Of a stretch of DNA of 64,000 nucleotides, positions 19,739-27,401 are shown in pieces. The DNA comes from Gloeocapsopsis sp. IPPAS B-1203 (GTDB lineage Bacteria; Cyanobacteriota; Cyanobacteriia; Cyanobacteriales; Chroococcidiopsidaceae): assembly GCF_002749975.1 (NCBI RefSeq), contig NZ_PEIG01000001.1, positions 186,001 to 250,000 on the forward strand, read 5' to 3'. The notes beneath the pieces were generated by a model, which worked only from the letters and a program-made list of their open reading frames with translations, searched no databases and was not told where the DNA came from. Every line of letters begins with the position of its first letter. Within the stretch, counting starts at the first letter, position 1. The position numbers were made by a program, and so were the translations under genes.

Positions 19739-20230
19739 TCAGGGTCGAATGATACGATGCATATCAAGTGATGGTGGAGTGATTTCTGTTTGGCTGATCA
19801 TGTCATGAATTTGCCCTCGATGGTGCGTTTGGTGATTGAAAAAATGCGCTACGAGTAAATCAACAGGATCGTTACAGACTCTACCAGAATTATTTGTATA
19901 CTGAATTGAGCTACTTAAAAACTCCTCAGTTAAACTTGCAGCAAAGTTTTCAATCCGCTGATCTTCGGTTTGACGCACTTGCCATAATTCGTCAAAGTCG
20001 TTGTAGAGAATTGCGTCTAGATTAGTTGATGACATGGCTTTGCCCTCGAAACGCCCTAACCAAATGCGATCACCTACCATAATATGATTTAGCGTTCCGT
20101 GAATAGTTTTAAAAAATGCTGGACGAATCTGTTTGCGTTCATCATCACTTAATTGACCGCAAGTGTCGTACAGTTTGCGATTTGCTAATGTGTTGTATTT
20201 TGCTAATAATTGAAAATGCTGGGTGAGCAT
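19739..20230 (-). CDS. DinB-like four-helix-bundle protein
   Basis: The 163-residue protein begins at the ATG preceded by AAAGGAG; a longer upstream frame lacks such a site. The three metal ligands expected for DinB/YfiT proteins are visible: His in 'TIHGTLNHIMVGDRIW' and the pair in 'HFFNHQTHHRGQIHDM'. Relatives include thiol-dependent S-transferases; the substrate is not predictable. The hairpin repeat copy 1 (20252-20388) sits just upstream and may have displaced its promoter. Confidence 0.88.
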   Translation of the reverse strand: MLTQHFQLLAKYNTLANRKLYDTCGQLSDDERKQIRPAFFKTIHGTLNHIMVGDRIWLGRFEGKAMSSTNLDAILYNDFDELWQVRQTEDQRIENFAASLTEEFLSSSIQYTNNSGRVCNDPVDLLVAHFFNHQTHHRGQIHDMISQTEITPPSLDMHRIIRP

Positions 20231-20251
20231 AGATTCTCCTTTAAGACATTG

Positions 20252-20388
20252 GCGAATGAATTCGCTGCTAGACAAACGAAGTCCACCTTCGTGGACTTAC
20301 AATCAATTAAAACTCTTACTAAGAGTGTGCGCAGGCACACTTTGTTTATATAGCCCCGACTTTAGTCGTAGGGCATCTACAATTCATA
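20252..20388. repeat. Triple-hairpin interspersed element, copy 1
   Basis: In order: near-palindrome GCGAATGAATTCGC, hairpin AAGTCCAC-CTTC-GTGGACTT, hairpin AGTGTGC-GCAG-GCACACT, then CCGACT-TTAG-TCG(TA)GGG and an ATTCAT end. Copies 2 and 3 lie at 32535 and 48341 in the same orientation. Confidence 0.85.
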
Positions 20389-20412
20389 TTGGTTCAAAAT
20401 AAAATTAAAGCT

Positions 20413-20829
20413 ATGGAAGAACTGCTAACTCTCAAAGAAATGCTGCTTAAGGGTGACATTTCTGGTGCATTAGTGATGGTTGAAGAACTTGAAGAAATGG
20501 GTCGTAATGACATTATTAAAACAATTCGGAGTCATGCCGTTATTCTGTTGTTACACCTGATCAAACAGCAAGCCGAAAATCGGACAACTCGTTCTTGGGA
20601 AGTTTCAATTCGTAATTCTGTGCGAGAAATTCAGCGAGAAAATCGAGCTTACTATCTTACGTCAGAGGAGTTGCTTGAAACCTTGGAGGAGGCTTATTTA
20701 AATGCAATTGACGAGGCTTCATTAGAAGTTGAAGAAGGGCGCTATGAACCGGAAGAATTAGAGCAACGAGTGAATAAAGTAGAAATCTTACAACATGCGC
20801 TAAATTTAATTGCACCGTTGAATAGTTAG
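20413..20829 (+). CDS. DUF29-like small helical protein
   Basis: An ATG at 20413 gives 138 residues; an upstream TTG at 20389 inside repeat DNA is less likely. The protein is all-helical and acidic, with the DUF29-like 'SHAVILLLHLIKQQAENRTTRSWEVSIRNSVREIQ' core and a Glu-rich C-terminus. DUF29 proteins are very common and often multicopy in cyanobacteria; their function is unknown. Family assignment rests on general resemblance. Confidence 0.75.
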   Translation: MEELLTLKEMLLKGDISGALVMVEELEEMGRNDIIKTIRSHAVILLLHLIKQQAENRTTRSWEVSIRNSVREIQRENRAYYLTSEELLETLEEAYLNAIDEASLEVEEGRYEPEELEQRVNKVEILQHALNLIAPLNS

Positions 20830-20859
20830 ATATTTTGTTGATTGTTGTCGGCGATCGCC

Positions 20860-21660
20860 TTATTTAGTACGCTTTGCTAAAAAGTTCAGCATTGCAGTAG
20901 CTACAGCATCTGGCGCGTCAATTAAGAAATCATGACCGCCGCGCTTAAGAATCACAAGTTCAGCATTAGGAATACCTTGAGCAAGTTCTTGAGAAAACTT
21001 CAGTGGTGTTAGAATATCTTGCTGACTTACTAAAACTAGCGTAGGGCAACTAATTTGTGGTAAACGGTCTAAAGTATCGCTATTTATAATCGCTCGACTT
21101 TGATGATATAGCCCTTGTGGAGTCGGCGGAAAAGGATACTCCATTTGAAACTTGAGTGCTGCTTCGATAGCGCCTGGAGTTGCATAAAAATCTTCACTCA
21201 CTGCCCAGGGTAACACTACATAAAAATAAGCTTCGGGATCTAGAATGCGTGGCAGATCGCCTAGTGTTTCGATAATGCTACAGAATCGGCGATCGCATGA
21301 CGCAAAAGTCGCCAACAAGATTAAACTATGTAGCTTTTCTGGGTGTGCTAATGCTAATTCTTGGGCAATTTGACCTCCCATCGAATGACCAGCAACATGA
21401 ATTCTACTCACACCGATGTGTTCTAGTAGTATTGCCGTATCATCTGCCATTTGTTTGATACTGTAGGGACTATCAGGCGCAGAACTTTGTCCGATACCAC
21501 GATTATCTAAGCGAATGACTTGATACTGGGCGACAAGTGACGGCATTAATAAATCCCAGTGCGCATAATCGCAGGCGAAACCAGGAATTAATAATAAAGG
21601 CTCGCCTGTTCCCTGAATGTCATAGAATAATTCAATTCCGTTAGCCTGAAGTTTTGGCAT
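20860..21660 (-). CDS. Alpha/beta-hydrolase fold protein
   Basis: The 266-residue protein starts at 'MPKLQANGIELFYDIQG', the usual start of this family; a frame extending to 21810 overlaps the preceding gene. It has the nucleophile elbow 'GHSMGGQ', the oxyanion-side 'PGFACDYAHWD', an acid in 'VSQQDILTP' and catalytic His in 'RGGHDFLID'. It resembles 3-oxoadipate enol-lactonase or esterase-like hydrolases without a definite substrate. It is the last gene of the MerR-headed operon, 19 bases after the GST gene. Confidence 0.88.
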   Translation of the reverse strand: MPKLQANGIELFYDIQGTGEPLLLIPGFACDYAHWDLLMPSLVAQYQVIRLDNRGIGQSSAPDSPYSIKQMADDTAILLEHIGVSRIHVAGHSMGGQIAQELALAHPEKLHSLILLATFASCDRRFCSIIETLGDLPRILDPEAYFYVVLPWAVSEDFYATPGAIEAALKFQMEYPFPPTPQGLYHQSRAIINSDTLDRLPQISCPTLVLVSQQDILTPLKFSQELAQGIPNAELVILKRGGHDFLIDAPDAVATAMLNFLAKRTK

Positions 21661-21679
21661 AGGTGATTTTGAATTAGTT

Positions 21680-22378
21680 TTACTGAATTGTGTTTGCTGA
21701 TTGGTTAAATAACAAGTTCCTTGATTTTTCAATATCGAGTGCTTGATCTTTAAATGCTTCTGCTTTCTCGTAAGCATGAATCGTCGCTGGACGTGCTTTA
21801 ATGGTTCCAAACCAGCGCTGCAAGTGAGGGAAATTCTCTAGCTTTTGTCCTTGACGTTCATACGGTACAATCCACGGATAAGCAGCAATGTCAGCGATTG
21901 AATAGTTATTACCTGCCAGAAAAGTGCGATCGCTTAACCGTTTATTCATGACTGCATACAAACGTCCTGTTTCATTGACGTAGCGGTCTATTGCATAAGG
22001 AATCTTTTCGGGTGCATACTGACTAAAATGATGATTTTGCCCTGCCATTGGTCCTAAACCGCCCATTTGCCAAAATAACCATTGCAAGATTTCAGCACGT
22101 TGGCGGATATCTGTTGAAATCAGTTTTCCCGTTTTTTCGGCTAAATACAGTAGAATTGCTCCTGATTCAAACACTGAAATGGGTTCGCCGCCATCTGCTG
22201 GGGCGCGATCGACAATTGCCGGAATTCGGTTATTTGGGGCAATTTTAAGAAAATCGGTCTTAAACTGATCTCCCGTACCAATGTTGACAGGAATAATTGT
22301 ATAAGGAAGTTCGACTTCCTCTAGAAACATTGTAATTTTGTGACCGTTGGGCGTTGTCCAGTAATAAACGTCAATCAT
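21680..22378 (-). CDS. Glutathione S-transferase, Nu class (YfcG-like)
   Basis: The 232-residue protein has a thioredoxin-fold N-terminal domain with 'WTTPNGHKITMFLEE', the T-P-N-G-x-K motif of the Nu/Ure2p-like GSTs, and 'FESGAILLYLAEKTGKL' for the glutathione gamma-glutamyl site. The helical C-terminal domain includes 'YSIADIAAYPWI'. YfcG-type enzymes show disulfide reductase and conjugating activity with glutathione. Its position in a quinone/electrophile-handling operon supports a detoxification role. Confidence 0.92.
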   Translation of the reverse strand: MIDVYYWTTPNGHKITMFLEEVELPYTIIPVNIGTGDQFKTDFLKIAPNNRIPAIVDRAPADGGEPISVFESGAILLYLAEKTGKLISTDIRQRAEILQWLFWQMGGLGPMAGQNHHFSQYAPEKIPYAIDRYVNETGRLYAVMNKRLSDRTFLAGNNYSIADIAAYPWIVPYERQGQKLENFPHLQRWFGTIKARPATIHAYEKAEAFKDQALDIEKSRNLLFNQSANTIQ

Positions 22379-22445
22379 TGATATCTCTTAATTGAGTACA
22401 AAGTTTGATGGTTGCGATATACAATTTACAGTGATTTCAGCTTTA

Positions 22446-23153
22446 TTATTTTTTTATCTTTAACTGAAAATTTTCGTCATAATCTGCTAAAGCAGGATAA
22501 GCGATCGCTGGCGTTTTATCAATCGATAAAAGTCTTTTTTGGTAGGTTTCTAAATAATGCTGTCTTTGTTCTTCACCTACACGATTTACTGCCCAAGCGA
22601 TAAACGGTGGTAATACATCAAATCCAACAAAACGAAAGATCCCATGATGAATTGGAAACAAGATATCGTCAATAAATCCATTTAATCCTGTTTCGGTGTA
22701 CATAGTTTCTGAACCACCAGTAGTCAATGACAACATTGCTTTCTTACCTTGAAACGTACCATTGTCATACCATTTTCCACTACCATAAATACGTTCCATT
22801 GCGAATACTCGATCAACCCAGCCTTTGAGAATTGCTGGCACAGAAAACCACCACAGGGGAAACTGAAAAATGAGCACATCGCACCAATCTAGTTTCTCCA
22901 TTTCTGAGCGAATATCGAGTGCAAAACCGTCGATTTCAGTTGCATACAATTCTTCAGTTTGTTGTTTGAAGTACTCTGGATTCTTTTGGGATGTAAAATT
23001 ACGACGATCTGAGACAGGATCAAATTTCATCCTATACAAATCAGAAATTTTAACTTCATGTGCTGCATTTTCTAGTACTGCTTTGGCATGACGGGTTAAT
23101 GCACCATTAAAGCTTTTTGGTTCGGGATGTGCGTGAACAATAAAAACTTTCAT
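22446..23153 (-). CDS. NQO1-type NAD(P)H:quinone oxidoreductase (flavodoxin fold)
   Basis: The 235-residue protein begins 'MKVFIVHAHPEPKSFNGAL' after a clear AAGGAG site. 'FQFPLWWFSVPAILKGWVDRVF' and 'LSLTTGGSE' are typical of NQO1/MdaB/YwrO-type FMN/FAD oxidoreductases that reduce quinones by two electrons. It follows the OYE gene by 13 bases, indicating co-transcription and probable translational coupling. Confidence 0.92.
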   Translation of the reverse strand: MKVFIVHAHPEPKSFNGALTRHAKAVLENAAHEVKISDLYRMKFDPVSDRRNFTSQKNPEYFKQQTEELYATEIDGFALDIRSEMEKLDWCDVLIFQFPLWWFSVPAILKGWVDRVFAMERIYGSGKWYDNGTFQGKKAMLSLTTGGSETMYTETGLNGFIDDILFPIHHGIFRFVGFDVLPPFIAWAVNRVGEEQRQHYLETYQKRLLSIDKTPAIAYPALADYDENFQLKIKK

Positions 23154-23166
23154 GCAGGTATACTCC

Positions 23167-24240
23167 TTACAATCCACTCGCATATTGAATCGGTAAATTC
23201 AGTTTTTCCTCTTGCTGTAATTCTTGCGCTGCACGGTAAGCCCAGTAAGGATCGCGTAACATCTCGCGCCCAAGGAGGACAATATCTGCACGTCCATTGC
23301 GGATAATGTCATCAGCTTGCATTGCGCTTGTAATTGAACCTACCGCTGCTGTCGCGATTTCAGCTTCGTGGCGAATTTTCTCTGCAAAAGGCACTTGCCA
23401 ACCCGCACCGAAGGGATAGTTTTTGTAATCAGGAGAATTAAAACCCGAACTACAGTCGATTAAGTCCACACCTTCAGCTTTCAGCTTTTTAGCAAGTTCC
23501 ACCGAGTCTTCGATTGTCCAACCGCCTTCTATCCAATCAGAACACGATAACCGTGCTGTTAATGGTAAACGTTCTGACCAAACTTCGCGCACTGCTTGCG
23601 TTGTTTCAATCGCAAAGCGAATACGGTTGACAAAACTGCCGCCATACTCATCAGTACGTTGATTGGCAAGAGGTGAGTAAAAGCTGTGTGCTAAATAGCC
23701 GTGGGCAAAATGGAGTTCTATCCATTCATAACCCGCTTCTAAAGCCCGCAATGCGGCGGTGCGAAACGCATTTTGAACTTCTTGAATATCTTCTTTAGTC
23801 ATTTCTTTCGGAACCCGCCATAGCTTATTACCAAAAGCTAGGGGACTCGGTGCAATAGTTGTCCAACCACCTTCTTCATCTTTAAGCGAATGATCGCCTT
23901 CCCAAGGACGTGCGGAACTTGCTTTTCTACCAGCGTGGGCTATTTGAATTCCTGGTACTGCACCGTGCGCTTTGATAAATTGGTTGATGCGTTGTAGCGG
24001 TTCGATGTGCTTGTCTGCCCAAATTCCCGCATCACCTGGAGAAATTCGTCCCCGCGCTTCGACTGCGGTAGCTTCGGCAATAATTAATCCTGCACCACCT
24101 ACTGCACGCGAACCTAGGTGAACTAAATGCCAATCGGTTACTACACCATCGTGCGAACTATACTGACACATTGGGGAAACACCAATACGGTTGTGTAATG
24201 TGACGTCTTTGAGTTGATAAGTATCAAATAACTGTGGCAT
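23167..24240 (-). CDS. Old Yellow Enzyme family ene-reductase (YqjM-like)
   Basis: The 357-residue FMN-dependent (beta/alpha)8 enzyme is class III: N-terminal 'NRIGVSPMCQYSS' with the YqjM-type active-site Cys25, 'IQIAHAGRKAS', 'WIELHFAHGYLAHSF' and 'SPLANQRTDEYGGS'. These enzymes reduce activated C=C bonds of enones, maleimides and quinones and respond to electrophile stress in Bacillus. The start follows AGAGGA, and the gene is 18 bases downstream of the quinone oxidoreductase gene. Confidence 0.95.
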   Translation of the reverse strand: MPQLFDTYQLKDVTLHNRIGVSPMCQYSSHDGVVTDWHLVHLGSRAVGGAGLIIAEATAVEARGRISPGDAGIWADKHIEPLQRINQFIKAHGAVPGIQIAHAGRKASSARPWEGDHSLKDEEGGWTTIAPSPLAFGNKLWRVPKEMTKEDIQEVQNAFRTAALRALEAGYEWIELHFAHGYLAHSFYSPLANQRTDEYGGSFVNRIRFAIETTQAVREVWSERLPLTARLSCSDWIEGGWTIEDSVELAKKLKAEGVDLIDCSSGFNSPDYKNYPFGAGWQVPFAEKIRHEAEIATAAVGSITSAMQADDIIRNGRADIVLLGREMLRDPYWAYRAAQELQQEEKLNLPIQYASGL

Positions 24241-24258
24241 TATTTTCCTCTTGAGCAA

Positions 24259-25266
24259 TTAAAAGCGGATGCAAATTTTACCGAAGTGCGAACCACTTTC
24301 CATATATTTCAGCGCTTCTGGTACTTCGTGGAAAGGATACACGCGATCAACTACAGGGCGTAATTTGTGTAATGCGATCGCCGAATTCATCGCCGCGAAC
24401 ATCTCACGCGAACCGACATAAATGCCTTGTACACAAACGTTTTTCATCACAATTGCTGCGGTAGCAACTTCGCCTTTACCACCGCTTAAAACCCCAATCA
24501 AACTAACTTGTCCGCCGTGACGTACTGCGCGTAGCGATTCTGATAATGTTCCTGCGCCACCGACTTCAACGACATAATCAACACCTTTACCGTCGGTGAG
24601 TTCGCGCACTCGATTACCCCACTCTGGAAGTTGTTTATAATTAATTGTTTCTGCTGCGCCCATTTTGCGGACACGTTCTAGTTTCTCGTCGCTGCTTGAT
24701 GTAGCGATGACTTTCGCACCTGCAATTTTGGAAAACTGCAAGGCAAATATTGAAACTCCGCCAGTTCCTTGCACCAATACTGTATCGCCTGCTTTTAAAT
24801 TACCAGCATGAAAAAGCGCATTCCACGCTGTTACAGCTGCACAAGGTAACGTTGCAGCTTCCTCATCGGTAAGATGTTCGGGTACGTGAATCACGCCATC
24901 TTCATGTAGCACCACGTACTCAGCTAAAATTCCATCAATCGCACCACCTAAAGCCGATTGCGTAATTTCTTGCGTCAGTTCACCACCTAACCACTTTTGA
25001 AAGAAAATTCCGGCAACGCGATCGCCTACTTTAACTCGCGTTACACCTTCGCCTACTGCGACAACTGCGCCTACACCGTCAGAAAAAGGAATTCTTGGTA
25101 AAGGTAATTTGGGATCGTACAAACCTTTAACTACCAATAGATCGCGGTAGTTTAAGGAAGCCGCACGCATTTTCACGAGAACTTGTCCGTAACTCAGTTG
25201 AGGATCGGGGCGTTCGGTTAGTGTCAGCGCATCAATGCCAAACTGTTGAATTTCGTATACCTTCAT
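24259..25266 (-). CDS. Zinc-independent MDR quinone oxidoreductase
   Basis: The 335-residue medium-chain dehydrogenase/reductase has an N-terminal GroES-like domain and a Rossmann domain with 'GTGGVSIFALQFSKIAGAKVIATSSSDEK' for NAD(P)H. The structural-zinc cysteine cluster is absent, which suits the quinone reductase (QOR) side of the family. It is the first enzyme gene of the operon, 54 bases after the MerR gene. The upstream spacer has a 16-bp sequence also found upstream of that MerR gene. Confidence 0.9.
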   Translation of the reverse strand: MKVYEIQQFGIDALTLTERPDPQLSYGQVLVKMRAASLNYRDLLVVKGLYDPKLPLPRIPFSDGVGAVVAVGEGVTRVKVGDRVAGIFFQKWLGGELTQEITQSALGGAIDGILAEYVVLHEDGVIHVPEHLTDEEAATLPCAAVTAWNALFHAGNLKAGDTVLVQGTGGVSIFALQFSKIAGAKVIATSSSDEKLERVRKMGAAETINYKQLPEWGNRVRELTDGKGVDYVVEVGGAGTLSESLRAVRHGGQVSLIGVLSGGKGEVATAAIVMKNVCVQGIYVGSREMFAAMNSAIALHKLRPVVDRVYPFHEVPEALKYMESGSHFGKICIRF

Positions 25267-25288
25267 CGTCCTTTACTGTTTATTAACC

Positions 25289-25304
25289 TTGACGTTAACG
25301 TTAA
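25289..25304. promoter_or_regulatory. Putative MerR operator, site 1
   Basis: TTGACGTTAACGTTAA with a palindromic TTAACGTTAA core lies just upstream of the quinone oxidoreductase gene. The same 16 bases recur at 25732-25747. Confidence 0.7.
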
Positions 25305-25320
25305 TATAGATTGAAAAAAA

Positions 25321-25710
25321 TTACTGGCTGTTGATTTGCTCAATACATTTTTGAATCTTAGTAATATTTGTCTCTAACTCTGAACGAAACTGCGCGAGTG
25401 CGGTCAGTTTATCATCGGTTTCTTGAAGATGCGCTTGCAGGATGGTTAACACCTTTTGCTTGGCTTTGAGTTCTGTTGGATCTTCAAAGTACAAGTCAAT
25501 AACACTCGCAATCTCTTCGAGAGTTAGTCCGAGTGACTTGAGGCAATCAATTTTTTGGAGTCGCAAAAACTCAGCTTCCGTATAATAGCGAAAGCCACCT
25601 CCCTCTCGTTCACTTGGATGCAATAATCCTAGATTTTCGTAATAGCGAATTGTTCTTGGAGTTACGCCAGCTTTTTGTGCCAGTTCTCCGATTCGCATTT
25701 TTTCAGTCAC
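25321..25710 (-). CDS. MerR-family regulator of the detoxification operon
   Basis: The 129-residue protein has the MerR winged helix ('MRIGELAQKAGVTPRTIRYYENLGLL' and 'GFRYYTEAEFLRLQKI') and a C-terminal coiled coil ('LTILQAHLQETDDKLTALAQFRSEL'). Its single Cys in the effector part ('IQKCIEQI') is near the end; whether it senses electrophiles is open. It heads a run of six same-strand genes. Identical 16-bp sites flank it on both sides, which argues for control of itself and of the enzymes. Confidence 0.92.
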   Translation of the reverse strand: MTEKMRIGELAQKAGVTPRTIRYYENLGLLHPSEREGGGFRYYTEAEFLRLQKIDCLKSLGLTLEEIASVIDLYFEDPTELKAKQKVLTILQAHLQETDDKLTALAQFRSELETNITKIQKCIEQINSQ

Positions 25711-25731
25711 TTTATTTACTGATGCACCAGA

Positions 25732-25747
25732 TTGACGTTAACGTTAA
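25732..25747. promoter_or_regulatory. Putative MerR operator, site 2
   Basis: A second identical TTGACGTTAACGTTAA lies 22 bases upstream of the MerR gene, extended here by CTTGA. Confidence 0.7.
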
Positions 25748-25836
25748 CTTGAGATTACTCGTTTTTTTCTTTGGTGTCAAGCACTTAGAAATTGCAGATG
25801 TACAGATAGAATCTGCCTTCACAAGTTGACAAACTT

Positions 25837-27051
25837 TTATTGATTTTGAGCTAATTTCCAGCATTCGGTGGCGATCGCCCAATCTTCTTGAGTATTGATA
25901 ATTAAAACACGCACTTGAGAATCGGCAGTAGCAATATCGGTATCGCCTGGAGAATCAGCATTTTTGTCTAAATCGAGCTGTAAACCGAGAAAAGCAAACG
26001 ATTCACACGCTAAAGCACGAACTTGGGCTTGATTTTCACCGACACCCCCCGTAAAGACTAATGCATCCAAACCCCCCAGAGTTGCTAGCATTGCACCAAT
26101 GTGTTTGCGTAATGAATGCACATACATATCAAACGCGAGTTGGGCGCGAAAGTTACTTGATGCGATCGCACTTTGAATTTGGCGCATATCTTGAGATATA
26201 CCAGAAATTCCTTTTAAACCAGAAGCGTAATTTAAAATTTCATCTAATTTATCTGCATCAAGTTCGCGATCGCGCAGCAGGTAAATCAAAATTCCTGGAT
26301 CAATCGAACCACAGCGACTCCCCATCATTAACCCTTCTAGCGGAGTAAAGCCCATTGTTGTGTCAATACTCACTCCACCACGAATTGCTGATAAAGAACA
26401 GCCATTGCCCAAATGACAAATAACAAGACGTAAAGAGTGTAATTCGCAATTTAACAGCGTTGCAGCCCGATGCGCACAATACTGGTGACTAATACCGTGG
26501 AAACCATAGCGACGAATCCCTTGCTCAAACCATTCGTAAGGTCCTGGATAAAGTGCTGCGCTTAGTGGTATTCGACTATGAAAAGCAGTATCAAACACTG
26601 CAACTTGTGGTAGAGATGGTAGCAGTTGTTCAATCGCTTCAATGCCCTCAAGATTTGCTGGATTGTGTAAGGGAGCAAAATCAGATAACAGTAAAATGGT
26701 ATCTTTAACTTCTGGAGTAATCAACGTTGCTTCGCGGTAATCTTGACCGCCATGTACGACACGATGACCTGCAATATCAATCTCAGCAAGATTTTCAATT
26801 GCCTGTGTTTTACCGCTCACCAAAGTATCTAATAAGTAAGAAATAACATCAGGGCGCGAGTTGGTTTCGAGTTCGGTTTCTAAAACTGCACCTTGAGCAT
26901 TAATTTTGATTGCAGCTACTCCATGATGCCGACTCCAGTCTACTTTAGCTTCCCACAGAGGATGTAGAGGTGAATTGGGTAAAGTGTCACTGAGTTCATA
27001 CAAGCAATTTTTTTGGCTACTAGATCCTGCGTTCAGTACAAGGATTTTCAT
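25837..27051 (-). CDS. ackA: Acetate kinase
   Basis: The 404-residue cytosolic enzyme interconverts acetate plus ATP and acetyl phosphate plus ADP. The signatures 'MKILVLNAGSSSQKN', 'VAVFDTAFHSRIP', 'RYGFHGISH' and 'HLGNGCSLSAI' match the acetate/butyrate kinase family, with 'FTGGVGEN' in the C-terminal domain. Phosphoketolase or phosphotransacetylase genes, its usual partners, are not in the window. Confidence 0.97.
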   Translation of the reverse strand: MKILVLNAGSSSQKNCLYELSDTLPNSPLHPLWEAKVDWSRHHGVAAIKINAQGAVLETELETNSRPDVISYLLDTLVSGKTQAIENLAEIDIAGHRVVHGGQDYREATLITPEVKDTILLLSDFAPLHNPANLEGIEAIEQLLPSLPQVAVFDTAFHSRIPLSAALYPGPYEWFEQGIRRYGFHGISHQYCAHRAATLLNCELHSLRLVICHLGNGCSLSAIRGGVSIDTTMGFTPLEGLMMGSRCGSIDPGILIYLLRDRELDADKLDEILNYASGLKGISGISQDMRQIQSAIASSNFRAQLAFDMYVHSLRKHIGAMLATLGGLDALVFTGGVGENQAQVRALACESFAFLGLQLDLDKNADSPGDTDIATADSQVRVLIINTQEDWAIATECWKLAQNQ

Positions 27052-27401
27052 AGAAACAGCCTTTTTTTCTTACATGACTACTGTAGCGATTGAGAAGCTT
27101 GAAGATGTGTTGTTAATAGTACACAAATGTTTCTTGCTTAGCTAACGAACGATTATGAATAGTCATAACAATTGTTTGAAAAGTTTAACGCAAAAATACT
27201 CAAGCTCAAGATAAAATCAGACTAATTTGCATTTAGTTGAAGTTAAGCCGAGATAAATACTTTCTTATCTGAAAGTTAGAGTTGAGTAATACAGCAGGTG
27301 TTTATGCTACTGTCAATTGACAGAAAAATAAAGTACACCACTGATAGAGCGTGTAAAATAGCTTTAGTCTGTCCAATACGATAGAAGGGGCGATCGCGCT
27401 G
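27052..27401. other. Divergent intergenic region
   Basis: The 350-base spacer between ackA and the hybrid kinase gene is AT-rich with a HIP1 site near 27391. No gene or clear structure is visible. Confidence 0.5.
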
